Source: Marinilabiliaceae bacterium
GTDB taxonomy: Bacteria > Bacteroidota > Bacteroidia > Bacteroidales > Marinilabiliaceae
DNA: 14,922 bases
Assembly (NCBI GenBank): GCA_027010905.1
Contig: JALVBA010000008.1
Location: 1-14,922 of the forward strand
Reading direction: 5' to 3'
In this document: positions 1-7,446 of the stretch, piece by piece
Numbering within the stretch: the first letter of the stretch is position 1
Layout: every line of letters begins with the position of its first letter
Notes under the pieces: generated by a model
Told to the model about the DNA's origin: nothing
The model's input: only the letters and a program-made list of their open reading frames with translations
Database searches by the model: none
Translations under genes and position numbers: made by a program

Positions 1-19
1 TATTTAAATAGTTTGCTTT

Positions 20-1186
20 ATGCCCAACCCAATCTTCCCCACCTCAATAACCCAGTTCTCCACCGAAAGCCTGATAAAAAAGCACTCCACCAAGAGCAAG
101 GCTATATATTGGCTATTGATTTTTTCAGTAGTGTCTTTTGCTGTGTCTTTATTTTGGATAAAGGTAGATGTAAATGTGCATAGCAAAGGCATTGTTACCT
201 CCAAAGAGCTTGCAACTAAAATCATTGCCCCGGTTTATGGCAAAATTGCCCGTTTGCAAATGAAAGAAAATGGCCTTGTACAAAAAGGAGACACACTTTT
301 GGAAATTGACACTTTGGAAATAACCAGAAGCATTGGAATCACAAAAGAAAACATAACCGAACTGCAAGAACAAAATGCAGACCTAAAAATACTTAGCTCC
401 CTGACACGTAATAGCCACTTATCGAGCATAAAACTTCACACACAGCTTTTGGACAAAGAACTTCAAAAGTTTGTATCCGACCTTCGTTATCAAAAATCGG
501 AGATAGCAATTCAAGAAACAGAGTATATTCGCCAGAAACAATTATATGAAAAAGATGTAATTCCCCTTGCCGATTACGAACAAATCACGTATAAGTATCG
601 CAATACTAAATTGATGTACGATAAGATTTTTGATAATCAAATAGCACAATGGCAAAACAAATTATATCAAAACAAGAAAGAATTACGCAACAATGAGCAA
701 AACCTAAACAAACTTCAAAAAGAATTACTAAAATACTTTATTGCAGCTCCAATTACAGGCTATATACAAAAATTGGTTGGATTGAAAACCGGAGGTTCCA
801 TTTATCCAAATCAAGAAATTTGTACCATAAGCCCAACATCGGATTTAATAGTTGAGACTTATGTTTCCACAACAGATATTGGCTTGATAAAGCAAAATCA
901 AGATGTAAAATTCAGAGTAGATGCATTCAACTTCAATCAATGGGGAATGCTCAAAGGTAAGGTTTCAGAAATAGCCAATGACATTAATATTTCAGACAAA
1001 GGAACCCCTAATTTTAAAATACGTTGCACACTTTTGTCACATAAATTAAGCTATCAAGGAAAGACCGTAAAAGTAAAAAAGGGGATGACTGTAAATGCTA
1101 ATTTTCTTTTAACACAACGAACACTGGCGCAATTGTTTTACGATAATATTACCGATTGGCTTGACCCAAATGAGATAAAAAAATGA
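20..1186 (+). CDS. HlyD-family membrane fusion (periplasmic adaptor) protein of a peptide exporter
   Basis: Adaptor subunit that links an inner-membrane ABC exporter to an outer-membrane channel. The 388-residue protein has a cytoplasmic N-terminus (about 1-27), one membrane anchor (about 28-47), a lipoyl/barrel half starting near KIIAPVYGKI, a long Lys/Gln/Glu-rich coiled-coil hairpin (about 105-240), the second lipoyl half around YFIAAPITGYIQKL, and a C-terminal beta-barrel domain. An in-frame TAA at 5-7 and no other upstream start support the ATG at 20, so the gene is complete. It ends 4 bases before the C39-peptidase ABC exporter, so the two are almost certainly one operon. The coding sequence is very A-rich. 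Promoter and earlier operon genes would lie left of the window. Family assignment is secure; the exported substrate is inferred only from the partner gene. Confidence 0.93.
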   Translation: MPNPIFPTSITQFSTESLIKKHSTKSKAIYWLLIFSVVSFAVSLFWIKVDVNVHSKGIVTSKELATKIIAPVYGKIARLQMKENGLVQKGDTLLEIDTLEITRSIGITKENITELQEQNADLKILSSLTRNSHLSSIKLHTQLLDKELQKFVSDLRYQKSEIAIQETEYIRQKQLYEKDVIPLADYEQITYKYRNTKLMYDKIFDNQIAQWQNKLYQNKKELRNNEQNLNKLQKELLKYFIAAPITGYIQKLVGLKTGGSIYPNQEICTISPTSDLIVETYVSTTDIGLIKQNQDVKFRVDAFNFNQWGMLKGKVSEIANDINISDKGTPNFKIRCTLLSHKLSYQGKTVKVKKGMTVNANFLLTQRTLAQLFYDNITDWLDPNEIKK

Positions 1187-1190
1187 GCCA

Positions 1191-3362
1191 ATGAGCAGCT
1201 ATAACAAACGTTCGGTAAAAGTAAAGCAGCGCGATATAATGGATTGTGGAGCAGCTTGTTTGATGTCGGTTTCTGCCCATTACAAACTGCATATCCCTGT
1301 TTCAAAAATCCGCCAGTTTGCCAATACCGACCGCAAAGGGACCAATGTATTGGGCATGATCGAAGCCGCTGAGAAATTAGGCTTTATTGCCAAAGGCGTT
1401 AAAGGAAATTACGATGCTCTTCTTAAAATCCCAAAACCTGCAATAGCCCATCTGCATATAAAAAAGAAAAATTTGCTGCATTATGTTGTAATCCTAAAAG
1501 TAACAGAAAAGCAAATAGAGATAATGGATCCGGGCACGGGTGAAATTAAGAAACAAACCAAAGAAGAGTTTTTGGAAGATTGGACAGGAATACTTGTGAT
1601 ATTAGTACCGGGCGAAAGCTTTGAGATCAAAAACGAAAGGGTGTCGAATATCGCACGGCTTTTTTTCCTGCTCCGTCCTCACAAAATGATAATGCTGCAG
1701 GCACTTATTGGTGCGGTATTCTTCTCAATTATTGGTCTTTCAACATCGGTATATATTCAAAAACTTACGGACTTTGTTTTTGTAAATGGCAACAAAAATT
1801 TGCTCAACCTAATGAGCGTCGGCATGTTGGTATTAATAATTATACAGATGCTTTTGGGTATATTCCAAACCGTATTTACCCTTAAAACAGGGCAATTGAT
1901 TGATGCTCGCCTTATTTTGGGCTACTACAAGCATTTGCTTAAACTTCCGCAACGATTCTTCGACACCATGCAAACAGGTGAGATAATTTCAAGGATAAAT
2001 GATGCCGTTAAAATCCGAACATTCATTAACAATACTCTTATCAATTTAATTGTCAATATATTGATTGTAGTATTTTCCTTTGTGTTGATGTTTTTCTATT
2101 CGTGGAAAATGGCCATGATTGTAATGGTAATTATTCCGCTATATATTATATTGTATTATATCACCAATAAGCTTAACAAAAAGACGGAGCGTAAAATAAT
2201 GGAGCAGTCGGCAGAATTAGAAAGCCATTTGGTAGAATCAATAAATACAGTAAGCACCATAAAGCGATTTGGCATTGAAGAATTCTTCAATATCCGAACA
2301 GAAAATAAATTTATCCAACTCTTGGAAACAGGCTATAAATCGGGATTAAATTCCGTATTTTCATCTTTTTCGTCAAATTCTTTCTCACGAGTATTTACCA
2401 TTATCGTTTTATGGTCAGGCTCATATTTTGTGTTATCAAACGAATTAACGCCTGGCGAATTGATGTCGTTTTATGCAATTTTGGGCTATTTTACTGGTCC
2501 TCTTAGCTCATTGATTGGAGTAAACAAAACTATCCAAAATGCTTTTATTGCCTCCGACCGTTTGTTTGAAATAATGGATTTAGCCGAGGAGCAAGAAAAT
2601 AAAATTGTACTTACCAAAGAGATGCTTGGTGAGATTGTTTTTCAAGATATTTCGTTTAGATATGGTAGTAGAGTTGATGTTTTTCAAGGATTTAGTTTGA
2701 AAATACCAAAAGGAAAAATTACCGCTATTGTTGGGGAAAGTGGTTCCGGTAAATCCACTTTGATACATCTATTACAGAATATTTATCCAATCTCGGCAGG
2801 AAAGATTTTTATCAATAATATAGACATTACACAAGTTGACAGTTATTCGCTTCGCAAAACAGTTGGTGTCGTTCCTCAAAATGTAAACCTCTTTAAAGGC
2901 AGTATTGCAGAGAATATTGCTATTGGTGATTTTGAACCTAATATGAATAAAATAATGCAAATCAGTATGCAAGTAGGAGTTCAGAAATTCATAGACGAAC
3001 TACCACAAGGTTTTTTTACCGATGTAGGCGAAAATGGGCTCTCTCTCTCAGGTGGCCAAAGGCAAAAAATAGCTTTTGCAAGAGTGCTTTATCGTGAGCC
3101 AGAAATTGTTATTTTGGATGAGGCCACATCTGCACTTGACTCAGAGAGCGAAGAGGAAATAATGAATGTAGTACGTCAATTAAAATCGGAAGGAAAAACC
3201 ATAATAATGATAGCTCACAGATTAAGTACTGTGCTAAATGCCGATGAAATAGTGGTAATGGAGAAAGGAAAAGTTATCGAAAGTGGCACGCATAACAAAT
3301 TGTTTGATAGTAAAGGAAAATACTATGATTTGTGGCAAAAACAGATGCCGAAATTAAATTAA
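1191..3362 (+). CDS. Peptidase-containing ABC exporter (PCAT; C39 bacteriocin-processing peptidase + ABC transporter)
   Basis: Fused protease and exporter that, in characterised PCATs, cleaves a substrate after a Gly-Gly leader and pumps the product across the inner membrane. The 723 residues carry an N-terminal C39 peptidase domain (1-140), with QRDIMDCG giving catalytic Cys19, then His97 in LLHYVV and Asp113 in IMDPG. A six-helix ABC transmembrane domain follows (about 160-440), then an ATPase domain (about 475-720) with Walker A GESGSGKST (515-523), Q-loop Gln563, signature LSGGQ (619-623), Walker B ending in Asp643 and Glu644, and H-loop His676. All key residues are intact, so this is a functional exporter, unlike those with a degenerate C39-like domain. 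The ATG at 1191 lies just after the HlyD stop; an ATG overlapping that stop at 1183 opens a frame that ends after three codons. No GG-leader precursor, maturase or dedicated TolC is visible nearby. Confidence 0.96.
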   Translation: MSSYNKRSVKVKQRDIMDCGAACLMSVSAHYKLHIPVSKIRQFANTDRKGTNVLGMIEAAEKLGFIAKGVKGNYDALLKIPKPAIAHLHIKKKNLLHYVVILKVTEKQIEIMDPGTGEIKKQTKEEFLEDWTGILVILVPGESFEIKNERVSNIARLFFLLRPHKMIMLQALIGAVFFSIIGLSTSVYIQKLTDFVFVNGNKNLLNLMSVGMLVLIIIQMLLGIFQTVFTLKTGQLIDARLILGYYKHLLKLPQRFFDTMQTGEIISRINDAVKIRTFINNTLINLIVNILIVVFSFVLMFFYSWKMAMIVMVIIPLYIILYYITNKLNKKTERKIMEQSAELESHLVESINTVSTIKRFGIEEFFNIRTENKFIQLLETGYKSGLNSVFSSFSSNSFSRVFTIIVLWSGSYFVLSNELTPGELMSFYAILGYFTGPLSSLIGVNKTIQNAFIASDRLFEIMDLAEEQENKIVLTKEMLGEIVFQDISFRYGSRVDVFQGFSLKIPKGKITAIVGESGSGKSTLIHLLQNIYPISAGKIFINNIDITQVDSYSLRKTVGVVPQNVNLFKGSIAENIAIGDFEPNMNKIMQISMQVGVQKFIDELPQGFFTDVGENGLSLSGGQRQKIAFARVLYREPEIVILDEATSALDSESEEEIMNVVRQLKSEGKTIIMIAHRLSTVLNADEIVVMEKGKVIESGTHNKLFDSKGKYYDLWQKQMPKLN

Positions 3363-3448
3363 AATCCATGATAAACAATCTTCCCTATTCAGCCATGCAC
3401 ATCCAGCAAACACAAATGCCCTCGCAATAGCCTTTTGCAGCATGAGTA

Positions 3449-3499
3449 TGTCTGCCCCTCCGCACTTGCCTACCGATAGAAAAAAAAGCCTAGCAGACA
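3449..3499. repeat. 7-bp inverted repeat TGTCTGC/GCAGACA
   Basis: Perfect 7-bp arms at 3449-3455 and 3493-3499 enclose a 37-base loop. There is no T-run beyond the right arm, so it is not a typical + strand terminator. It is the longest of the paired motifs in this GC-rich spacer. Confidence 0.5.
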
Positions 3500-3561
3500 A
3501 TAATCAGGACTATGAGCGGTCTGTCCCGCATGGCGGAAGTCCAGCAATGAGTCCCGGTTGA

Positions 3562-3580
3562 ACTACATCCCGGCTGTAGT
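3562..3580. repeat. 6-bp stem-loop ACTACA/TGTAGT
   Basis: Perfect 6-bp stem (3562-3567 with 3575-3580) around a 7-base GC-rich loop TCCCGGC. That loop repeats the TCCCGG found at 3552-3557. Function unknown. Confidence 0.5.
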
Positions 3581-3631
3581 GCTATGCACCTATCAAGCAG
3601 TTTGAATGATTTTCTAGGTGGTTGGGTTATT

Positions 3632-3668
3632 TTTGAATAGGGGAACTATTAAAAAATTACTACTTTTG
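3632..3668 (+). promoter_or_regulatory. Possible Bacteroidota sigma-ABfr promoter for the nucleotidyltransferase
   Basis: TACTTTTG at 3661-3668 matches the Bacteroidota -7 consensus TAnnTTTG. A TTTG at 3632-3635 could serve as the -33 element, but the 25-base spacer is slightly longer than the usual 17-23. A start about 7 bases downstream would give a leader of roughly 65 bases before the ATG at 3741. This supports starting the gene at 3741 rather than at the GTG at 3618, which would lie upstream of the promoter. Confidence 0.4.
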
Positions 3669-3740
3669 AGAAAGCTATCCCGCAGGAATTTAGTTCAACA
3701 ACGGGAAGCAGTAAGACAAACACTATTTAGCCATTTAACC

Positions 3741-4466
3741 ATGTTAAACGCAATGATTTTTGCCGCCGGACTCGGCACACGATTAAAACCACTTACCGAT
3801 ACCATGCCCAAGGCTATGGTGGCATTTAAGGGGAAGCCCCTTTTGTGGCACTCCATCAAGAGCGTTGAGAAAGCCGGAGCAGAGAGAATTGTTGTTAATG
3901 TTCATCACTTTGCAGAGCAGATTATTAATTATATCAAACATGAGAAATGGGATAGTGAGATAGTTATTTCGGACGAGCGTGATGAGCTGCTGGACACCGG
4001 AGGTGGCCTGATAAAGGCCAGCTCTCTATTTATCCCCAATAGCCCTGTACTTATCAGAAACGCCGACATCGTAACCTCTTTAAACCTAAAGGAGCTGGTA
4101 AGTTTTCACAACTCAACAGAGAACAGTGTCAGTTTGCTCATTATGAAAAGGCACTCGTCACGATATCTGATTTTCGATGATAACATGATTTTGTGTGGAT
4201 GGAAAAATGTGAATACCGGAGAGTCTATCTCGATAAGAGATTGTGAAGTTAAGAGTGATTTCGGATTCTGTGGGATCCAGATTTTGGACTTTGATTTCAT
4301 AAAAGAGTTGGGCGAGAAAAGAAAGTTCTCCATAATGGAAGGCTATCTGAATACAGGAAATTACATCGACATAAAAGGTTGTGAGCTTGAAAGCCAACAT
4401 TCGTGGTTCGATGTTGGAAGCACTCAAAAGTTGAACGAAACAGAACAGTTTTATACTGACAAATAA
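3741..4466 (+). CDS. Sugar-1-phosphate nucleotidyltransferase (MurU-like NTP_transferase)
   Basis: Transfers a nucleotide from an NTP to a sugar 1-phosphate in the cytoplasm. The 241-residue protein has the nucleotide-binding signature GLGTRLKPLTDTMPK near its N-terminus (about 10-24), DTGGG (85-89) in the sugar/nucleotide pocket, NAD at 107-109 supplying the likely metal-binding Asp109, and a C-terminal WFDVGS (222-227) like the W-D-G motif of MurU. Length and motifs fit N-acetylmuramate-1-phosphate uridylyltransferase or mannose-1-phosphate guanylyltransferase-type enzymes; substrate cannot be fixed from sequence alone. MurU is normally paired with the kinase AmgK, and none is present here. 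The open frame extends upstream to a GTG at 3618, but that segment has no family similarity that I can see. ATG 3741 (or 3753, four residues later) is the better start. Confidence 0.88.
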   Translation: MLNAMIFAAGLGTRLKPLTDTMPKAMVAFKGKPLLWHSIKSVEKAGAERIVVNVHHFAEQIINYIKHEKWDSEIVISDERDELLDTGGGLIKASSLFIPNSPVLIRNADIVTSLNLKELVSFHNSTENSVSLLIMKRHSSRYLIFDDNMILCGWKNVNTGESISIRDCEVKSDFGFCGIQILDFDFIKELGEKRKFSIMEGYLNTGNYIDIKGCELESQHSWFDVGSTQKLNETEQFYTDK

Positions 4467-4519
4467 AACAGTGCTTAATTATATTGAGTTTTTTATATAT
4501 ATCGTACAAAATCATCTTT

Positions 4520-5902
4520 ATGAACAGCGAACCCACTTACAATATTTCGGGGCAAAATAAAGGAATAGCCGACCCTTTTGAACGATTTCTAGAGTTTATC
4601 TCCAAGGGTAGTGTTTTACTAATATTTGCAGCAGTAGCAGCAGTTATCTGGGCAAATACCAACCCCTCTTCATACGTACATTTCTGGCACACATACTTTA
4701 CTGTTGATGCTTCAATATTCTCAGTAAAGATGAGTGTTCTGCACTGGATTAATGATGGATTAATGGCCATTTTTTTCTTTGTTGTCGGACTGGAAATTAA
4801 GCGTGAGTTCCTGGCAGGCGAGATGAGCAGTGTACGTCAAGCCAGCTTCCCTATTGTGGCGGCATTTGGCGGCATGATAGTTCCGGTAATAATCTTTGAA
4901 TTATTCAATCTTCATGGTGAGGCAGCCGATGGCTGGGGAATACCTATGGCGACTGACATTGCCTTCTCCCTTGGTGTATTAGCTATTTTGGGAAAGAGAG
5001 TACCATTAAGTCTGAAAGTTTTTTTAACTGCTCTCGCTATTGTTGACGACCTTGGAGCAATATTAATCATTGCCCTCTTTTACGGTGGAAACCTGAACTG
5101 GATATCGTTAATGATTGCTCTTGGTCTGTTGGGAATTCTAGTTATTGCAAACAGGATGAAAGTTCAGGATTTACGCCTCTACACTTTTATAGGGTTTATT
5201 GTTTGGTACTTCTTTTTGATGTCCGGAGTAAATGGTCCCGGCACCGGATTGCACGCAACTATTGCCGGTGTATTAGTAGCATTCACCATTCCGGCACGAC
5301 CAAAAATTAAGGCAGTCGATTTTATTAAAGGAATAAGGCAGATACTACACAGGTTTGATGATGTATCAAAAAAGAATGACAAGTTAGTACTGTCACACGA
5401 ACAGTTATCGGTTATTAATGATGTTGAATATTCGGTAATGGAGGTGCAAAGTCCATTGCAGCATATCGAAAACCAGTTTCACGGAGTTGTCAACCTGATT
5501 ATACTACCACTATTTGCTTTTGCAAATGCCGGCCTTACCCTTCTTAGTGGAACGGGTGGTTTTATCTTCACAACAGTATCTTTCGCAATTGCAATAAGTT
5601 TGATAATTGGTAAAACAGTAGGAATAGTGCTGTTTTCGTGGCTGGCTGTTAAATTTAAGATAGCAATAAAGCCAAAAACATCTTCCTGGCTATCCTTTAC
5701 AGGACTGGGTATTTTAGGAGGTATAGGATTTACAATGTCAATATTTATTGCCAGCCTGGCTTACCAAAGTGAAATGCTGATAAATCAGGCAAAAATAGGA
5801 ATTTTTATTGCTTCTATATTTGCCGGTGTAACAGGATATTTTCTACTCAAATACTCTTTAAAAAAGGATGAGAGTAACGTAAGCAGGATGATAAAGAAGT
5901 AG
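4520..5902 (+). CDS. nhaA: Na+/H+ antiporter NhaA
   Basis: Inner-membrane antiporter that exports Na+ or Li+ in exchange for protons, for sodium and pH homeostasis. The 460 residues form a polytopic protein with hallmark segments: GLEIKREFLAGE after an early helix, MATDIAFSLGVLA containing Asp146, and the ion-binding pair Asp176-Asp177 in ALAIVDDLGA, equivalent to Asp163/Asp164 of the E. coli protein. PLFAFANAGL, IIGKTVGI and GGIGFTMSIFI follow toward the C-terminus. A hydrophilic stretch (about 255-325) precedes the SPLQHIENQFH region, making it longer than the 388-residue E. coli enzyme. The frame can be extended to a TTG at 4484, but ATG 4520 is preferred because the family similarity begins after it. 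It starts 53 bases after the nucleotidyltransferase stop, possibly co-transcribed. Confidence 0.96.
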   Translation: MNSEPTYNISGQNKGIADPFERFLEFISKGSVLLIFAAVAAVIWANTNPSSYVHFWHTYFTVDASIFSVKMSVLHWINDGLMAIFFFVVGLEIKREFLAGEMSSVRQASFPIVAAFGGMIVPVIIFELFNLHGEAADGWGIPMATDIAFSLGVLAILGKRVPLSLKVFLTALAIVDDLGAILIIALFYGGNLNWISLMIALGLLGILVIANRMKVQDLRLYTFIGFIVWYFFLMSGVNGPGTGLHATIAGVLVAFTIPARPKIKAVDFIKGIRQILHRFDDVSKKNDKLVLSHEQLSVINDVEYSVMEVQSPLQHIENQFHGVVNLIILPLFAFANAGLTLLSGTGGFIFTTVSFAIAISLIIGKTVGIVLFSWLAVKFKIAIKPKTSSWLSFTGLGILGGIGFTMSIFIASLAYQSEMLINQAKIGIFIASIFAGVTGYFLLKYSLKKDESNVSRMIKK

Positions 5903-5921
5903 TCGGCGTTTTCTTTTAAAA

Positions 5922-5945
5922 GCATTCGATTATTGTGTCGAACGC
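5922..5945 (-). terminator. Stem-loop in the convergent nhaA/tolC interval, possible terminator
   Basis: GCATTCGA (5922-5929) pairs with TCGAACGC (5938-5945) over an 8-base loop, an 8-bp stem with one A-C mismatch. On the - strand it is followed by TTTTAAAAG, a weak T-run, so it better suits termination of the efflux operon than of nhaA. No stronger terminator is visible between the two convergent genes. Confidence 0.4.
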
Positions 5946-5993
5946 ATTACCAAATCGTCAGAGGTTAGGTTAATCACTCAAGTTTACCAACAA

Positions 5994-6007
5994 CCCCTAC
6001 TTAGGGG
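5994..6007. repeat. Small palindrome CCCCTACTTAGGGG over the tolC stop codon
   Basis: Six-base arms CCCCTA/TAGGGG (5994-5999 and 6002-6007) include the TAG stop of the TolC gene (5997-5999 on the - strand). There is no adjacent T-run. It could stabilise the 3' end of the message or be chance. Confidence 0.4.
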
Positions 6008-7307
6008 CATTCTCAGTAATTATACCACCTGTCAGCCTAACCAAATCAACATGGCTGGCAATAAGTTCGTACAATGCTGAAAGATCGTATAGAGCTACCA
6101 ATAGGTAACCTCTTTGGATATCGCGGAAATTAAAGGAGTTTATCACTCCATTTTTATACTTATCGGTACTAATCTCAAGATTTAGTTTCGCTGTTAAGAG
6201 GTTTTCATGTGCTACAACTGCCAACTCCTTTCTAACTTCAAACAGGTCAAACACGTTTAATAGTCTGTTATTTAATTGATGTTTCATCTCCTCAAGCCTT
6301 ACATCCCCAATCTCTTTCTCTATTTTGGCAATCTGAATATTTGTCTGCACCCTGTTCCCATTATAAATAATGTAGGTGAGAGCAAAGTTTGAATAAAATG
6401 AAAACTTCTTGTTTAATGTCTGCATACTTTCCGAACTGTTTAATCCGGCCGGATAGTGGTTGTAGTTTGAACCACCATTAAAAGAGATGGAAGGATAAAG
6501 TGCACTTTTTTCAAGAGCAATACTCTTCTCCAGCATCATCTGGTTGAGATACTGATTTTTTAGTGTTTGGTTATTTAGCTCCATCTTATCCTTAAGTTCC
6601 GCCAGATTATATTTGTTTAAAACAGGAGCCAGTGAGTCTGAAGGTGAATATTGATTTTGGCCTTTTTGTCCTAACAAATACCCCAAATTTCTCATGGCAA
6701 TTCTGTAGATCATCTGTTGATTCAGATAGGTTGATTTATCTGTCAGCCAGGCATTTTTTGCTTGTAAAACCTCATAAGTACTACCTGCACCCAAATCCAG
6801 TCTGTTTTGAATATAGTCGTACCGGTCTTTTGAAAGGTTCATAACCTCCTCCATAACATTAAGTCGCTCTTTTTCAAGAACAATTTTATAGTATCCCAAA
6901 ATAATTGCCTGAATTGTATTTTCAATTACAACTACCGTATTACCTTCAGAAAGACTTTCAAGTATCTCAAACTGACTCTTCCTTATTCTAACCGAGAAGC
7001 CATCAAACAATAACCAGTTTAGTCGCAATGATGGTTGTACCTGTCCGGTTTTAAAATAGTCATCTTCACGTTGAACGAAAGAGTTGTTAAAACCCAACCC
7101 GAAACTAACAGATGGATAGGCTCCTGCATATTGCCAGTTGTTCTGTTTTTGAGCAATAGCAATATTGCTTTTTTCTATCTTGATTCCATAGTTATTTTCA
7201 AGACCGATTGTTATAGCCTCATTCAAAGTAATTGGTTGCTGCGCCAACACATTATTAAATGTTGATATAATCAGAATTAGCAGGAGAATGTAATATATTG
7301 GTTTCAT
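5997..7307 (-). CDS. TolC-family outer membrane efflux protein
   Basis: Outer-membrane channel of a tripartite efflux pump. The 436-residue precursor begins with a signal peptide (about 1-22, cleavage likely after VLA before QQP). It then has the two repeated outer-membrane-efflux-protein domains, each starting with a helix typical of TolC (LNEAITIGLENNYGIKIEKS near 27-46). The long amphipathic helices and Asn-rich turns fit the alpha-barrel. The C-terminal half includes RGYLLVALYDLSALYELIAS, a common ending of the family in Bacteroidota. No lipobox Cys is present. It is the third gene of a - strand MFP-RND-OMF set, but 354 bases separate it from the pump gene, so it may have its own promoter. 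An A/G-rich stretch AAAAAAGAG just before the ATG is the only ribosome-site candidate. Confidence 0.92.
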   Translation of the reverse strand: MKPIYYILLLILIISTFNNVLAQQPITLNEAITIGLENNYGIKIEKSNIAIAQKQNNWQYAGAYPSVSFGLGFNNSFVQREDDYFKTGQVQPSLRLNWLLFDGFSVRIRKSQFEILESLSEGNTVVVIENTIQAIILGYYKIVLEKERLNVMEEVMNLSKDRYDYIQNRLDLGAGSTYEVLQAKNAWLTDKSTYLNQQMIYRIAMRNLGYLLGQKGQNQYSPSDSLAPVLNKYNLAELKDKMELNNQTLKNQYLNQMMLEKSIALEKSALYPSISFNGGSNYNHYPAGLNSSESMQTLNKKFSFYSNFALTYIIYNGNRVQTNIQIAKIEKEIGDVRLEEMKHQLNNRLLNVFDLFEVRKELAVVAHENLLTAKLNLEISTDKYKNGVINSFNFRDIQRGYLLVALYDLSALYELIASHVDLVRLTGGIITENAPK

Positions 7308-7348
7308 CTCTTTTTTATTTATTGTTTATTGTTATCTTTTATCTATCG

Positions 7349-7366
7349 GCCGTAGATTCCTACGGC
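7349..7366. repeat. REP-like GC hairpin GCCGTAG/CTACGGC
   Basis: Perfect 7-bp stem GCCGTAG (7349-7355) with CTACGGC (7360-7366) around a 4-base loop ATTC, in otherwise AT-rich DNA. Size, GC-rich stem and placement between genes resemble repetitive extragenic palindromes, but only one copy is in the window. On the - strand it falls just after a TAnnTTTG match, so it could form the very 5' end of a tolC transcript. Confidence 0.65.
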
Positions 7367-7373
7367 TCTATGT

Positions 7374-7381
7374 CAAACATA
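7374..7381 (-). promoter_or_regulatory. Possible -7 promoter element for tolC
   Basis: On the - strand the bases read TATGTTTG, an exact match to TAnnTTTG. No TTTG or TTG is found 17-23 bases upstream, so the -33 half is missing. If used, transcription would begin near 7367, at the base of the REP-like hairpin, with a leader of about 60 bases before the tolC ATG. Confidence 0.35.
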
Positions 7382-7402
7382 ATGGTTATATCTAAATAAT
7401 CC

Positions 7403-7446
7403 TTCCTTTTTTGTCTTGATACAAAAAAGGAACAAAAAAAATCAAG
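7403..7446. repeat. Perfect 12-bp hairpin with possible H-type pseudoknot
   Basis: TTCCTTTTTTGT (7403-7414) and ACAAAAAAGGAA (7421-7432) are perfect inverted arms around the hexamer CTTGAT (7415-7420). The exact complement of that loop, ATCAAG, occurs at 7441-7446 after an A-rich linker. Loop and downstream hexamer could pair in RNA or single-stranded DNA, giving an H-type pseudoknot. The geometry exists on both strands. Directly abuts the fold-back element. Confidence 0.7.

Larger units (their letters stand above)
3363..3617. other. GC-rich non-coding spacer with many short inverted repeats
   Basis: No convincing gene in this stretch. By hand count 3421-3600 has 93 G+C of 180 (52%), well above the flanking coding DNA. 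It contains several perfect inverted repeats: TGTCTGC/GCAGACA (3449-3455/3493-3499), ACTACA/TGTAGT (3562-3567/3575-3580) and CACCTA/TAGGTG (3587-3592/3615-3620), plus small CCGC/GCGG and GTGC/GCAC hairpins. It also has short direct repeats: TCCCGG twice within 3552-3573, GCCTA twice within 3468-3492, and GTCTGCCCCTCCGCA (3450-3464) resembling GTCTGTCCCGCA (3519-3530). The shift in composition suggests a boundary, relic element or structured RNA; no family is recognised. Confidence 0.6.

Noticed and set aside
3354..3470. Short - strand frames in the GC-rich spacer, including a 29-residue frame (3354-3443) and a Cys-rich frame ending at 3385
   Set aside because: Very short; the 29-residue frame overlaps the exporter's 3' end, and the Cys-rich frame has no good start. 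There is no conserved motif; probably chance in GC-richer DNA, although the Cys-rich reading (four Cys in eleven residues) was tempting.
3511..3590. tRNA-like segment suggested by CCCGGTTGAACTAC
   Set aside because: No cloverleaf can be folded: the putative T arm has direct rather than inverted TCCCGG repeats and there is no acceptor stem.
3551..3627. Integron attC-like core sites (GTTGAAC at 3557, GTTGGGT at 3621)
   Set aside because: Both match GTTRRRY but no partnered RYYYAAC site and no integrase or cassette array is present.
3618..3740. N-terminal extension of the nucleotidyltransferase from a GTG at 3618
   Set aside because: The 41 extra residues precede the canonical N-terminal nucleotide-binding motif, match nothing I recognise, and would start upstream of the likely promoter box at 3661-3668.
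4484..4519. TTG-initiated extension of NhaA
   Set aside because: Twelve extra residues without family support; ATG at 4520 is a normal start.
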